64,000 nt of DNA from Paenibacillus polymyxa (GTDB lineage Bacteria > Bacillota > Bacilli > Paenibacillales > Paenibacillaceae). The notes beneath the pieces are model-generated. The model saw only the letters and a program-made list of their open reading frames with translations, was not told where the DNA came from and made no database searches. Numbering within the stretch: position 1 is the stretch's first letter; each line of letters begins with the position of its first letter. The translations under genes were made by a program, and so were the position numbers. The stretch is taken from positions 3,138,001 to 3,202,000 of the forward strand of contig NZ_CP049783.1 in NCBI RefSeq assembly GCF_015710975.1, given 5' to 3'. Below, piece by piece: positions 17,458-27,033 of the stretch.

Positions 17458-18801
17458 CTATACTGTCGCCTTTTCCTTATGAGCAAAGAATTGCGGCAAA
17501 TGTTCTTTGTGTTCTTCCAGCAATTCATCCAGCACGGTTTGGGCGATATCCCCGCTTGGAACGAGCGGATTCAGGGTGAAGGCTTGCAGTGCTGTCGCAT
17601 AGTCACCAGTGACCGCCGCTTCAATGGTCAGCTCTTCCATCGACTTCATGACTTGCAGCAGGCCCCGTTGTGCTGGTGGGAATTTGCCAAAGTTTACAGG
17701 CTCTGCACCATGCGCGCGAATGACACTGGTTACTTCGATGGCGCTATCATAAGGGACATCATCAATCGCACCATTGTTACGTGTACTAACCACCATCAAT
17801 GTGCCTTTGTTGTTATAAATGGAATTAATGATTTCACAGGCAGCATCGCTGTAATGTGCACCGCCGCGTTTGGATAATTCCTCTGGCTTGTAATCCAGAT
17901 TCGGGTCTTTGTACAATTCAAACAAACTTTCTTCCAGACGTTTGACGACTTGGCCCCGAGTTCCTTCGTTTTTGGCCTCCTCTAATTCTTCCTTGAGCAT
18001 GTTGTCGGTCATGTAGTAATACCGATGGTAAGGACAAGGCAGCATTTTCAATTGACGAACCTGATCATACAGGAAGCGCATGTTCTTAATATTTTCAACA
18101 ACCTTCTCCGGTTTTGCACCAGGTGCGTACAATCCTTCGATGACTTGCTCTGTTAATTCTTCTCCGGTTTTGTCATAAACTTTGTGCCAATGAAGGTGGT
18201 TAATTCCTGCAAATTTAAAGAACAGCTCTTCTTCCGATTTGTCCAGTACAGCCGATGCACTCTTGATCGCGCCGATGGGAACATTACATAATCCGATGAC
18301 TTTATCCCACTTACCATAACGAAGTACCGCTTCGGTGACCATACCCGCAGGGTTGGTGAAGTTAATCAACCATGCATTCGGACACAGTTCTTTCATATCT
18401 TCAACGATACTGAGGATAACGGGTATGGTACGAAAAGCTTTGAACATCCCGCCAGCCCCATTAGTTTCTTGACCGATCATGCCGTGTTTTAACGGAATAC
18501 TTTCGTCCTTAATCCGGGCTTCCAGCAAGCCTACCCGAAATTGTGTTGTGACAAAATCGGCATCCTTCAAGGCTTCCCGACGATCCAGTGTCAAATGTAC
18601 TTCACAATCAATGCCTGCGGCCTTCACCATCCGTTGGGCCATGGCCCCCACGATCTCCAGCTTTTCGCGTCCTGCCTCAATATCTACCAGCCATAATTCC
18701 CGGATGGGAAGCTCTGCATAACGTTTGATAAAACCTTCTACTAATTCTGGTGTATAGCTGGAGCCTCCGCCAATAGTTGCGATCTTTATGCCTTTTTTCA
18801 T
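17458..18801 (-). CDS. licH: GH4 family 6-phospho-beta-glucosidase
   Basis: A 447-residue glycoside hydrolase family 4 enzyme that cleaves phosphorylated beta-glucosides by an NAD-dependent elimination mechanism. The Rossmann motif IATIGGGSSYTPELVEGF is at the N-terminus, followed by ETNGAGGMFKAFRTIP. The Mn-binding Cys and His are in GLCNVPIG and GINHLHW. The symbol follows the closest Bacillus enzyme (LicH/CelF type). The divergent LacI gene and a palindrome within the promoter point to substrate-induced control. No PTS gene is adjacent; a beta-glucoside PTS lies at 42372. Confidence 0.88.
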   Translation of the reverse strand: MKKGIKIATIGGGSSYTPELVEGFIKRYAELPIRELWLVDIEAGREKLEIVGAMAQRMVKAAGIDCEVHLTLDRREALKDADFVTTQFRVGLLEARIKDESIPLKHGMIGQETNGAGGMFKAFRTIPVILSIVEDMKELCPNAWLINFTNPAGMVTEAVLRYGKWDKVIGLCNVPIGAIKSASAVLDKSEEELFFKFAGINHLHWHKVYDKTGEELTEQVIEGLYAPGAKPEKVVENIKNMRFLYDQVRQLKMLPCPYHRYYYMTDNMLKEELEEAKNEGTRGQVVKRLEESLFELYKDPNLDYKPEELSKRGGAHYSDAACEIINSIYNNKGTLMVVSTRNNGAIDDVPYDSAIEVTSVIRAHGAEPVNFGKFPPAQRGLLQVMKSMEELTIEAAVTGDYATALQAFTLNPLVPSGDIAQTVLDELLEEHKEHLPQFFAHKEKATV

Positions 18802-18827
18802 GGTTAGTGCCTCCTGAGTATGTTTTT

Positions 18828-18841
18828 TAAAACCGCTTTCT
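18828..18841 (-). promoter_or_regulatory. possible cre (CcpA) site
   Basis: On the - strand, AGAAAGCGGTTTTA resembles the CcpA consensus at most positions. It lies downstream of the GH4 promoter. AAGCGCTT at 18884-18891 is a second, weaker candidate. Confidence 0.35.
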
Positions 18842-18856
18842 TAAGCTCAAATTCAC

Positions 18857-18885
18857 TGTAATCCCTGTAATGCATTACAGGTCAA
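18857..18885 (-). promoter_or_regulatory. GH4 promoter with palindromic operator
   Basis: On the - strand, TTGACC (18880-18885) and ATTACA (18857-18862) are 17 bp apart. The spacer is almost filled by a perfect 16-bp palindrome, CTGTAATGCATTACAG (18865-18880), a natural binding site for the divergent LacI-type repressor. Confidence 0.55.
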
Positions 18886-18988
18886 GCGCTTTTAAAAAAC
18901 TTATTTGGGGAAGGTGACAATTATAGGGCGGGGCCACGAAACATGCTAAACACGAACATGCTAAAATAGAAAGAACGAGGTGAGAAAT

Positions 18989-19957
18989 GTGGCAAATATT
19001 CATGAAATTGCAAAGCTGGCGGGTGTATCCTCGGCAACGGTGTCTCGTGTCATTAATAACCATCCGTACGTAAGTGAACCGACAAGGCAGCGTGTACAGG
19101 AGGTCATAGACCGACTGGATTATGTACCTAATTTGAATGCGGTTTCATTAAAAAAGGGCATGACCAAGCTCATAGGAATTATTTCAATTTCTTTTAATGA
19201 TTCATTGGGTTCATTTGTGCGTGGATTTACAACCTATGCCCAGGAGCATGGTTTTAATATGGCACTATTTATTACGAATGGAGAGAAGGAGCGGGAGCTT
19301 GAAGCACTGGAAATGTTGCGGAGAAAGCAACTGGACGCCTTGGTCTGTATGATTCGCGTCAATGAGTGGAGTGTGATTGAGCACTACACCAAATATGGTC
19401 CAATTGTGACATGGCAGCGTGTAAACATTGAGGCCATCCCGTCTGTATTTATGGACCAGTATCAGGGGTACATGCTTGCGCTGGAGCATCTGTATGCCAG
19501 AGGCTATCGCAGCATTGTGAATGTATATGGGAATATGAGGGGATTGAATACGAAGGAGCGCATACGGGCTTATCATGATTTTTGCAAAAAACATGATTTG
19601 AACGCTGATGCTTTCTCGCATTTTTATGGCTTAAATTCAATAGAAGCGGGTGAACAAATTGCTCACTGGTGGGGCGAACAATCCAACAAGCCGGATGCCT
19701 TCGCTTGTTCTACCGATTATTTGGCTGCAGGGCTGTTGACCGAAGCACGTAGGCTCGGTGTTTCTATCCCGAGTAATGTTGCAGTGGTGGGCTTTGATAA
19801 CACCGAAATTTCGCATTTGCTTGATTTAACCACCATTCATTACCCGATTGACAAGCAAGCGGAAAATGCATTCATTATGATTCGAAATGCCCTAGAGGGG
19901 CTTCATGAAGAATTACATCCCTTGGAATTCAAGTTAGTAGAGCGAGCGACCACCTAA
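18989..19957 (+). CDS. LacI family transcriptional regulator
   Basis: A 322-residue LacI/GalR repressor. The DNA-binding domain begins ANIHEIAKLAGVSSATVSRV at residues 2-21, followed by a hinge and a periplasmic-binding-like effector domain (ACSTDYLAAGLL, VGFDNTEISHL). GTG 18989 is favoured by the preceding ACGAGGTGAG. It is clearly a paralogue of the regulator at 45537: both end with an xxQAENAFxM...LExxLxERxTT pattern. Both neighbour a 6-phospho-beta-glucosidase gene, so a phosphorylated beta-glucoside is the likely effector. Confidence 0.9.
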   Translation: MANIHEIAKLAGVSSATVSRVINNHPYVSEPTRQRVQEVIDRLDYVPNLNAVSLKKGMTKLIGIISISFNDSLGSFVRGFTTYAQEHGFNMALFITNGEKERELEALEMLRRKQLDALVCMIRVNEWSVIEHYTKYGPIVTWQRVNIEAIPSVFMDQYQGYMLALEHLYARGYRSIVNVYGNMRGLNTKERIRAYHDFCKKHDLNADAFSHFYGLNSIEAGEQIAHWWGEQSNKPDAFACSTDYLAAGLLTEARRLGVSIPSNVAVVGFDNTEISHLLDLTTIHYPIDKQAENAFIMIRNALEGLHEELHPLEFKLVERATT

Positions 19958-20022
19958 TATCCTGGTTATTCTTTTTTATCCGGTGCTGAGCTATTCAAGT
20001 CACATAATTGAGGTGATATTTT

Positions 20023-20196
20023 ATGCAATATAGGTTAACTGATACTCACTTTGGCACGCTCTATCATATTTCGGTACCAGAAGATTTCGAATCTTTTGAT
20101 CATAATAAAGCACTAACTCCGGGTGAGGGAGGCGACTTCTTTTTTGAAGAGTTCCTTAATCCAGTACTAAAATTAATAAATGAAAATAAAAAGTAA
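20023..20196 (+). CDS. small hypothetical protein, 57 residues
   Basis: ATG 20023 follows GAGGTGAT at a good distance, and the frame runs to TAA 20194. The product is acidic, begins MQYRLTDTHFGTLYHISVP, and has a Phe/Glu-rich middle (DFFFEEFLNP). I do not recognise it. A terminator follows at once, which supports a real short transcript. Confidence 0.5.
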   Translation: MQYRLTDTHFGTLYHISVPEDFESFDHNKALTPGEGGDFFFEEFLNPVLKLINENKK

Positions 20197-20202
20197 AAAA
20201 TA

Positions 20203-20248
20203 AAAAAGGACTCCATAACAGCATAAATCCCCAGGAGTCCCTTCTTTA
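20203..20248. terminator. intrinsic terminator between convergent genes
   Basis: AAAAAAGGACTCC pairs with GGAGTCCCTTCTTT around a loop of about 18 nt. Confidence 0.75.
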
Positions 20249-20331
20249 CACAATACTCTAATTCAAACGAATTTCTAATAATTCCATTTCGAAAATTAAG
20301 TCAAAAAAACATGTATAGATCGTAAGTAGAA

Positions 20332-21243
20332 TTAATGATTTAAAATAGGTATTTCTCCAAGCAGATTCTTCAAGTTAATGGAATCCCACGGCATATGTTC
20401 GGTTATACCTAACCCAACTACATCAGTTTCTTCAGATAGTTCTTTAATCAGATGAAGTAGTTGAGGTATTTGCATTGTTCCCGCAGGAGAAAGATTATAG
20501 GGAGCTTCAGGGTTGGCGAATAATAAAGAACGAAATGCTTTTGGATCAAGTACATCTAAATCAAGGTGAATCGCCAGGTGCTTGATGCCGCTTTCTTTAA
20601 TCCACTCTTTTATTGATTCGGTACTGGTCGTTAACTCTTGGGTCCCAGCAGTTCGAATCCCTAATCTTTGAATTACTTCAGTATCTGTTTCTGTAGTGGT
20701 AACACCTAACCTTTGAAATGTCTCTGAAAATGCTTTTGTTTCTTCTTCTGTAGGAGCTGCTAATCCAGCGATAAAGACATTTTCAGGTTTAAGAGGAATT
20801 TTCACATGTTTTGCGAACTCCTCATCTCCTTCTCCCAAAAGGTTCCCAAGCGGTAATGTATGTCCGTTATCATAGCCTACATATCTAACTAAATCACTGT
20901 GAGCATCAATCCAAATTAATCCTAATTCTCCGCCGTATCGTTCGTTTAAATAGGCAAATGGGGCTTGCTCGACTAAGCAGTCACCACCAAACATTACTAT
21001 GCGATCTGGCTTATGAGCGTCAATGATATGTTGAGCAGCCTCTAATTGTTCAAGTAGCTGTTTTCTCCCATACATACCGTTCTCGTTGGCAAGCGGAGTT
21101 CCATCATAAGCTTGAACTGGAACATGAATAAGGGGTTGATCATTGTCTGGGGCTAGCCAAGCCAGCAGTTCAGCTCCAAAAGAGTAGTTAGGATTGTTTC
21201 CTCCTTGCCATTGCGGCATTAACAGGCGTATTGTTTTAGTCAT
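20332..21243 (-). CDS. arginase-family (ureohydrolase) protein
   Basis: A 303-residue member of the arginase/agmatinase/formiminoglutamase fold. Metal-site motifs appear in order: FGGDCLVEQAPF (in place of the usual GGDHS), IWIDAHSDL, HLDLDVLDP, and a C-terminal LGITEHMP. The first motif has Cys where canonical enzymes have a Mn-binding His, so the substrate may not be arginine. The gene is divergent from an HxlR regulator with a dyad between them, suggesting control by that regulator. The start follows AAAGGAGAG. Confidence 0.8.
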   Translation of the reverse strand: MTKTIRLLMPQWQGGNNPNYSFGAELLAWLAPDNDQPLIHVPVQAYDGTPLANENGMYGRKQLLEQLEAAQHIIDAHKPDRIVMFGGDCLVEQAPFAYLNERYGGELGLIWIDAHSDLVRYVGYDNGHTLPLGNLLGEGDEEFAKHVKIPLKPENVFIAGLAAPTEEETKAFSETFQRLGVTTTETDTEVIQRLGIRTAGTQELTTSTESIKEWIKESGIKHLAIHLDLDVLDPKAFRSLLFANPEAPYNLSPAGTMQIPQLLHLIKELSEETDVVGLGITEHMPWDSINLKNLLGEIPILNH

Positions 21244-21299
21244 ATTTTCTCTCCTTTACTTCAAATTACGGTTAGTATAAACTGAACGCAAATAAAAAC

Positions 21300-21328
21300 G
21301 TAGTACGCACTAATTTGATAGGTACTAC
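21300..21328. promoter_or_regulatory. dyad in the HxlR/arginase intergenic region
   Basis: GTAGTAC (21300-21306) and GTACTAC (21322-21328) form an inverted repeat centred on ACTAATTTGATAG. It lies 20 bp before the HxlR start and within 60 bp of the divergent gene. HxlR-type regulators bind such TACT/AGTA dyads. Confidence 0.5.
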
Positions 21329-21347
21329 CCGAAAGGATAGTGTGAAT

Positions 21348-21689
21348 ATGAGTATGGCTGAATTTAAAGGTAAAGTTAAAAACATTCAAGATACACCTTT
21401 TGGTTATACAGTGTCAGTTATTGGTGGTAAATGGAAAATGGTTATTATTTATCTTCTGGCCGAAAACCAAGTGGTTCGCTTTAATGATCTGAAAAGACAA
21501 ATCGGAGCTATTACATATAAAACATTGAGTTCACAGCTAAAAGAATTGGAAGCGGATGGTCTGGTGAATCGGAAAGAGTACCCCCAAGTTCCACCTAAAG
21601 TTGAGTACAGTCTTACAGAAAAAGCGGAAACACTATTGCCTGTTTTGGAAGGGTTATGTGAATGGGGAACCAAAAATCAATATAATTAA
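21348..21689 (+). CDS. HxlR family winged-helix regulator
   Basis: A 113-residue HxlR/YodB-type regulator: the motif SVIGGKWKMVIIYLL at the start of the domain, LKRQIGAITYKTLSSQLKELE as recognition helix region, then PPKVEYSLTEKAETLLPVL. The ATG at 21348 is preceded by GAAAGGAT; the frame could begin at 21315. There is no Cys in the N-terminal region where YodB carries its redox-sensing thiol, so a different signal is likely. It is divergent from the arginase-family gene. Confidence 0.88.
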   Translation: MSMAEFKGKVKNIQDTPFGYTVSVIGGKWKMVIIYLLAENQVVRFNDLKRQIGAITYKTLSSQLKELEADGLVNRKEYPQVPPKVEYSLTEKAETLLPVLEGLCEWGTKNQYN

Positions 21690-21872
21690 GTTTCGTTTTT
21701 TAATTGCTTTCGAATGTTATAGGAATATTAGAAAAGACGATTGACATATATTTATAGTTAATCAGGTATTCAACGAGCTCAAGTGCACTGGGGATAGGAA
21801 GCTTAAAAATCAGTATCTTTTGGGGGGGATATTTTTGACTATGGCGATTATTTTATTTATAGCGTACAACAC

Positions 21873-21912
21873 AGAGCCTCATCTCTACTTTATTAGTGTA
21901 AATGAGGCTCTT
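21873..21912. terminator. hairpin between HxlR and thiE genes
   Basis: AGAGCCTCAT (21873-21882) pairs with ATGAGGCTCT (21902-21911). T runs are weak, so efficiency is uncertain. Confidence 0.5.
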
Positions 21913-21933
21913 GCGTGAACTATTAAAGGCACT

Positions 21934-22623
21934 TTATAGCTTTTGGGACATCCCCGGATGTTTGATGCTTAGCACTACCTTTTTCTTTAGTTCCTCTGCA
22001 GCAGCTCGAATCTGTTTTGCCTGCGTCACAGCCGAAATCACCGCTACACCATCGGCACCCGCACCTACCACTTCCTCCACACGGTCTATCGTAATGCCAC
22101 CGATCCCGACGATGGGCAGATCAATTCCCGCTTTGCGCATCTCATGCAAAATGGCTGGACCCTGCACCGCATGAGCATCATCCTTTGAGATGGTGGGATA
22201 GATGGGGCCGACGCCGAGGTAGTCCGCACCTTGCAGAATGGCTCGACGAGCTTCCTCAATCGTATGGGCGGAGACGCCAAGGATTCGGTTTCCGATCCGC
22301 GTACGCACAGAATCAGCCGATTCATCGTCCTGACCGATGTGAACACCGTCGGCGTTGAGCTCAAGAGCCAGCTCCACATCGTCATTGACGATAAAGGGGA
22401 TACCAGCGTGGTGGCACAGATCTTGTAGCTGACGCGCAAGTTCAAACATAGGAACCCCTGTTAACGCGCTACGGCCCTTTTCCCGGAACTGGATCATGGT
22501 TGTGCCGCCAGCAAGAGCCTCCTGCACGACCCGACTTGGTTCCGCGAGGCAGTTCACGCTTCCAACAACCAGATACATCTGTAAATGCCGCCGCATGATC
22601 TCAGGTAATATTCGACCGCTCAT
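21934..22623 (-). CDS. thiE: thiamine-phosphate synthase
   Basis: A 229-residue TIM-barrel enzyme joining HMP-PP and thiazole phosphate to make thiamine phosphate. The motifs are GGTTMIQFREK (pyrophosphate binding), FIVNDDVELALELNADGVHIGQDD, LGVGPIYPTISK and a C-terminal IGGITIDRV. The start at 22623 follows AGGAGA and overlaps the thiD stop by 4 bp. It is the last gene of the tenA-thiM-thiD-thiE operon. Confidence 0.95.
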   Translation of the reverse strand: MSGRILPEIMRRHLQMYLVVGSVNCLAEPSRVVQEALAGGTTMIQFREKGRSALTGVPMFELARQLQDLCHHAGIPFIVNDDVELALELNADGVHIGQDDESADSVRTRIGNRILGVSAHTIEEARRAILQGADYLGVGPIYPTISKDDAHAVQGPAILHEMRKAGIDLPIVGIGGITIDRVEEVVGAGADGVAVISAVTQAKQIRAAAEELKKKVVLSIKHPGMSQKL

Positions 22624-23450
22624 TGGAGTATCTCCTGACGACGGCGGTAGGCCCAATGATTGGTTGGACCGTGTCCCTGGCCCAGATACAATGTATCCTC
22701 AATCGCCGCCTGAATGAAGGCTCTTCCATTGACAATAGCTTCCGGTACAGACACGCCTTTCCCTAATTCAGCGGTAATCGCTGCTGAGAACGTACATCCT
22801 GTTCCGTGTGTGTGGACAGTTCGCACCCGCTTGCCGCCCAGCTCTGTGAAGGCTGTTCCGTCAAAGAGCAGGTCAATGACCTGACCGCTGTTTTCGCTCT
22901 CCTCATCGTGGCCGCCCTTGATCACAACGAATTTGGGACCCCGGCTGCTAATATGTCTCGCAGCTTCGCGGCGTCCTTCCATCGTACGAATGCTTATCCC
23001 GGTTAAGGCCTCCGCTTCCGGGATATTTGGTGTGACGACCAGTGCCAAGGGGAGCAGGTCGTCGTTCAAAGCTTGCACCGCTTCTGGTTGCAGCAGCTTT
23101 GCACCCCCTTTGGCAATCATTACAGGATCGACGACAACCTTTTCCCAGCCGAACTTTCGGATCTGCTCGGCCACAAGACGGATGATGCCTGCATCAAATA
23201 GCATGCCAGTCTTTAGGGCGTCGACTCCAAGATCTGATCCTACAGCTTCGATCTGTTGCGCTGTTGCTTCCTGTGGCAGCGGATATACACCGTGAACTCC
23301 CAAAGTATTTTGTACCGTTATGGCCGTAATAGCTGACATGCCGTATACGCCAAGCTCCTGAAAGGTTTTGAGATCGGCTTGAATTCCAGCCCCGCCGCCA
23401 CTGTCTGAACCGGCAATCGTCAGCGCTCTCGGTACATGCACGTCTCTCAT
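22620..23450 (-). CDS. thiD: hydroxymethylpyrimidine/phosphomethylpyrimidine kinase
   Basis: A 276-residue ribokinase-fold kinase that phosphorylates HMP and HMP-P. It has the N-terminal [28 protein letters not shown], and the anion-hole/catalytic [13 protein letters not shown] near the C-terminus. Start and stop overlap both neighbours by 4 bp, so the operon is translationally coupled. Confidence 0.95.
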   Translation of the reverse strand: MRDVHVPRALTIAGSDSGGGAGIQADLKTFQELGVYGMSAITAITVQNTLGVHGVYPLPQEATAQQIEAVGSDLGVDALKTGMLFDAGIIRLVAEQIRKFGWEKVVVDPVMIAKGGAKLLQPEAVQALNDDLLPLALVVTPNIPEAEALTGISIRTMEGRREAARHISSRGPKFVVIKGGHDEESENSGQVIDLLFDGTAFTELGGKRVRTVHTHGTGCTFSAAITAELGKGVSVPEAIVNGRAFIQAAIEDTLYLGQGHGPTNHWAYRRRQEILQ

Positions 23451-24292
23451 CGCGCACCACCTGTTGTAGTTGTTCCAGCTTCACGGATCGTGACATGCCC
23501 CTCTAGCGAACCAGTATGTAGTTTGGCAAGCTCGTCGAGAAAGGCAATCTGGAAGCTGCCCGGCCCCAGCTTTGCGGTATGCGCTGCGGCTCGAGAAGCT
23601 GCTGCACCGTAAAATGCCAAACCTGTTGTGCCTGCGAGCAGCAGGTTGGGTTCAACTGCTGCAAACGCACCCAACACAGAGGTCAGCAGGCAGCCTGTTC
23701 CGGTTACCTTCGTAAGCAGCGCGTCTCCGCCCCTAATCAATCGTACTTCAACCCCATCGGTGATGACGTCCTCTTTTCCAGTGATGACAACCATGGTATG
23801 GAGCGTTTGCGCAGCCCGAACTGCCAGATCGACATTACTGCTGTCAGCACTGTCGCCTGCATCTACCCCCTTAATCTTTCGGGCTTCTCCGATAAGATTG
23901 CCGATTTCGGCTGCATTACCCCGTACTAGTGAGATGTTAACCTCGTTTAGAATTCGCAGTGCTGACTCGGTTCTAAAACTAGTTGCTCCCGCACCGACTG
24001 GATCTAACAGAACTGGAATACCGTGAGCATTCGCCGATTGTCCAGCAAGGATCATGGCATCCACTAGCTCACGGTTTAGCGTACCGATATTTAACACGAC
24101 GGCGCCCGCTATTTTGGCCATATCTGCTACTTCCTCGGGTGCATAAGCCATCACCGGGGAAGCCCCTAGTGCATATAGGCCGTTGGCTGTAAAGTTGGTG
24201 ACCACCACATTGGTTATATTATGAACGAGGGGGTTGCTGTTTTGTACCTTTGTCAGGAGCGCCGAATAACTTTGTTCCCATATATTCATCAT
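23447..24292 (-). CDS. thiM: hydroxyethylthiazole kinase
   Basis: A 281-residue kinase that phosphorylates the thiamine thiazole moiety for salvage. It shows the conserved [24 protein letters not shown] region, [13 protein letters not shown], and [15 protein letters not shown] with the catalytic Cys. The first two codons are both ATG; either 24292 or 24289 follows AGAGAGG well. It is the second gene of the riboswitch-controlled operon. Confidence 0.95.
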   Translation of the reverse strand: MMNIWEQSYSALLTKVQNSNPLVHNITNVVVTNFTANGLYALGASPVMAYAPEEVADMAKIAGAVVLNIGTLNRELVDAMILAGQSANAHGIPVLLDPVGAGATSFRTESALRILNEVNISLVRGNAAEIGNLIGEARKIKGVDAGDSADSSNVDLAVRAAQTLHTMVVITGKEDVITDGVEVRLIRGGDALLTKVTGTGCLLTSVLGAFAAVEPNLLLAGTTGLAFYGAAASRAAAHTAKLGPGSFQIAFLDELAKLHTGSLEGHVTIREAGTTTTGGAR

Positions 24293-24317
24293 GTTTATCC
24301 TCTCTCATCTATACTGA

Positions 24318-25007
24318 TTATTCCAAGACCGTAGCGTGCATTTGGACGGGCCATTGCTCCTGCTTATAAGCCATATCCCAGAACATATATTCCAGCTGGC
24401 AGCTTAGCATAAAATGCTCAATCATCCGCTCTCGCTCGGCAGCCGTGGCGACTTTCGCCCAAGCATCCACACGCTCTCGATATTTGAAGGTTACATCTTC
24501 AATCTGGTTGCCATAGAAGCAAATCCACTCATAGAACGGATGAGACTCGTCCGGTCTTACCTCATCCATTAGCCTGCGTCCAATTTCAAGATATGTCCAT
24601 GGACATGGTAGCAGCACGGCCATGATTTCCCCAAGACTACCCTCATGTGCGACGGTCAGCATATGGCGGATATAATGATGAGCGGACGGAGCGAGTGGAT
24701 ATCCCTGCATCTCTTCATAGGTGACACCTGCGATAGCACAAAAATTTTGATGCGGATGAACCTCGCTGTTGAGAATAAAAGAGATCTGTTCGTTAAATAC
24801 AGCCATATCCTCCCGGCTCGTGCTTTTGGAGATCGCGATGCCGTAAATCCGCATGTAGGCGTTCAAATATTCAAAGTCTTGTTTTACATAGTGAATCAGC
24901 TGTTCCCTTGTTAAATTTCCTTCAGCAATACCTCTCACAAAGGGATGCTCATAAATGGCTTGAAAAATGCCATCCGCCTGCTGACGGAGCTCTTGCGAAA
25001 AACTCAT
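24318..25007 (-). CDS. tenA: aminopyrimidine aminohydrolase / thiaminase II (TenA)
   Basis: A 229-residue TenA protein, which hydrolyses aminopyrimidine breakdown products of thiamine so that HMP can be salvaged. The catalytic Cys is in VLLPCPWTYLEIG, and the C-terminal acidic residue region is LEYMFWDMAY. The start at 25007 follows GGAGGTGGGG. It is the first gene after a TPP riboswitch, and its partners ThiM, ThiD and ThiE complete a salvage route. Confidence 0.93.
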   Translation of the reverse strand: MSFSQELRQQADGIFQAIYEHPFVRGIAEGNLTREQLIHYVKQDFEYLNAYMRIYGIAISKSTSREDMAVFNEQISFILNSEVHPHQNFCAIAGVTYEEMQGYPLAPSAHHYIRHMLTVAHEGSLGEIMAVLLPCPWTYLEIGRRLMDEVRPDESHPFYEWICFYGNQIEDVTFKYRERVDAWAKVATAAERERMIEHFMLSCQLEYMFWDMAYKQEQWPVQMHATVLE

Positions 25008-25072
25008 TTCCCCACCTCCAACAAAAATGGAGAACAAGAAGTCCCGTAAGATACAATTCTCGGAACAATGCC

Positions 25073-25102
25073 AAAAAGCCGCCCCGAAAACTGGAGCGGC
25101 TT
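25073..25102 (-). terminator. terminator of the TPP riboswitch expression platform
   Basis: On the - strand, GCCGCTCC pairs with GGGGCGGC and a T5 run follows. It lies between the aptamer and tenA, so TPP binding would favour this stop. Confidence 0.8.
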
Positions 25103-25149
25103 CAACATAGGTTCAATGCGCAAAAACGCCTGAAACCCTATATGGAAGG

Positions 25150-25240
25150 CTCCACTTTCCTACGCTAGTACGAACTAGATCAGGTTCAAAGGGTCCAAGA
25201 TTCATTCTTGTCTCAGCCATAATGGCTCCCCTAGTGGACT
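25150..25240 (-). promoter_or_regulatory. TPP riboswitch (THI element)
   Basis: On the - strand the conserved thi-box core is visible: CTAGGGGAGCC, GGCTGAGA, ACCCTTTGAACCTGATCTAG and CTAGCGTAGG in order. It precedes tenA-thiM-thiD-thiE and should turn the operon off when thiamine pyrophosphate is plentiful. Confidence 0.95.
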
Positions 25241-25311
25241 TTCCTATTCTTTTGACTAATACTGTACATTCGTTCCTATGTTATGTCAAACTGCTTATGC
25301 CTAGTGAAGGA

Positions 25312-27033
25312 TTAGTGAGGGTGTTGGATTACACTTTCCACGGCTTTGACCCTCACATATTCCGGTTTCCACATTGCATCCCGAATGGCTTGCTCAATAT
25401 CTGGAAGGTGTGCCTGAGCTACCTGATCCTGAATTGCGGCCTTTGCTACCGCAACCGCAACCGCAAACGAAACATCACGTAATTTTCGAATATGGGGCAG
25501 CAGTGCGCCGCCAAGTTCATTCGAATCTACGGCGTTGGCAACGGCATCAGCTGCTGCGGTAAACATGGAAGGGGTGATTCGTTTGGCCTTGACCACAATT
25601 GCGCCTAGACCCAGTCCCGGGAAAACAAAGGCATTGTTCGCCTGACCAATTTCAAATTTCGTACCGTTATAGGTGACGGGCTCAAAGGGACTTCCCGTAG
25701 CAATCAATGCTTTGCCATCAGTCCATCGTATCAAATCCTCGGGTACCGCTTCAGCCAGATTGGTAGGATTGGACATGGGCATAATGATCGGGCGTTCCAC
25801 ATGCTTTGCCATTTCCTTGATAATCTCTTCAGAAAAGGCACCCGCCACACCGGAAGTACCAATCAAGATTGTAGGTTTTACCTGACGGATGACCTCCAGC
25901 AACGGTATTTTGCCGTCTTCCGATCGGGCCCATGAGCTGATTTCTTCCTTTTTACGCACATATGGTTTCTGATAATCGAGTACATCTTCCATATCGTCCG
26001 TTAATAGCCCGCGATAATCAAAGGCCCAAAACGACCTGAAAGAATCTTCTGCAGGAAGCCCGTCCTCGATCATAGCGCTCTGTATTTGGTCGGCGTTACC
26101 GATTCCTGCTGCCCCTGGACCAAAGACAAGTATTTTTTGTTCACGTAGCGGAATTTTGGTGACACCTACCGCCGAAACAATCGCAGCTAATGTGACTGCT
26201 CCTGTGCCCTGGATGTCATCATTGAAGGTGAGAATGTTTTGACCGTATTTCCCTATAATGTGGCGTGCGTTCACGCTGCCCACATCCTCCCAATGCAAAA
26301 GCGCTTTCGGGAATTGTGTTAACGTTTTGCTGATAAAGGTATCAATAAATTGATGATAGGCTTCTCCGCGAACTCGTTTATGGCGGTTTCCGATGTATAG
26401 CGGATCATTCAGCAGCTTCTCGTTATTCGTGCCGACATCCAGTACAATGGGCAGCACCCGCCCGGGATGAATACCTGCCGCAGCTGTATATACAGCAAGT
26501 TTGCCAATAGCAATGTTAATTCCCCCGACCCCCCAGTCACCAATTCCCAAAATACTTTCTGAATCCGTCACGACGATCAGGTCAACATCCTCACTACGCA
26601 AGCCGGAATTATAGAACGCCTGTCCGATACCGTTCGGATGATCTATCGATAAATATACGCCCCCGGGACGGTTGTACTCATGGCTGTATTCTTGAATGGC
26701 GGTTCCTACAGTCGGTGTGTAGACTACGGGCAGCATTTCACTCAAATGGTCGGTTAGCAGCCGATAGTAAAGCACGACATTCCGGTTATGAAGATCGTTA
26801 AGTGAAGCATTTTTACGCAGCATGGTGGGTTGTGCCAGGAATTGCTGATATGCCCGAACGCTCTGTTTTTCCAATGAAAGGACAGTGGGAGGAAGAATTC
26901 CTTCCAAGCCCAGTTCTTTGCGTTCTTCTTCTGTAAATGCCACCCCTTTGTTCAAAAGAGGGTTTGCTAGGACGTCCTTTCCTCGTAAGGGAGTAGATAA
27001 TGACCCATCACGATTGACATGAAATGCTTCCAT
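25312..27033 (-). CDS. NAD-dependent malic enzyme
   Basis: A 573-residue malic enzyme (MaeA/SfcA type) converting malate to pyruvate, CO2 and NADH. It shows [19 protein letters not shown], the metal-site [11 protein letters not shown], the NAD Rossmann [13 protein letters not shown], and a C-terminal [16 protein letters not shown]. The start at 27033 follows AGAAGGT; the frame opens at 27072. It is monocistronic. A perfect 15-bp palindrome lies 57 bp upstream and may be an operator. Confidence 0.92.
   Translation of the reverse strand: MEAFHVNRDGSLSTPLRGKDVLANPLLNKGVAFTEEERKELGLEGILPPTVLSLEKQSVRAYQQFLAQPTMLRKNASLNDLHNRNVVLYYRLLTDHLSEMLPVVYTPTVGTAIQEYSHEYNRPGGVYLSIDHPNGIGQAFYNSGLRSEDVDLIVVTDSESILGIGDWGVGGINIAIGKLAVYTAAAGIHPGRVLPIVLDVGTNNEKLLNDPLYIGNRHKRVRGEAYHQFIDTFISKTLTQFPKALLHWEDVGSVNARHIIGKYGQNILTFNDDIQGTGAVTLAAIVSAVGVTKIPLREQKILVFGPGAAGIGNADQIQSAMIEDGLPAEDSFRSFWAFDYRGLLTDDMEDVLDYQKPYVRKKEEISSWARSEDGKIPLLEVIRQVKPTILIGTSGVAGAFSEEIIKEMAKHVERPIIMPMSNPTNLAEAVPEDLIRWTDGKALIATGSPFEPVTYNGTKFEIGQANNAFVFPGLGLGAIVVKAKRITPSMFTAAADAVANAVDSNELGGALLPHIRKLRDVSFAVAVAVAKAAIQDQVAQAHLPDIEQAIRDAMWKPEYVRVKAVESVIQHPH

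Noticed and set aside
17277..17528. 83-residue open frame on the - strand across the tRNA-like region
   Set aside because: It overlaps the end of the GH4 gene and structured non-coding sequence; the frame seems incidental.
21842..21918. 25-codon ORF before the thiE hairpin
   Set aside because: It is very short, runs into the terminator hairpin and has no recognisable product; the G run is a poor ribosome site.
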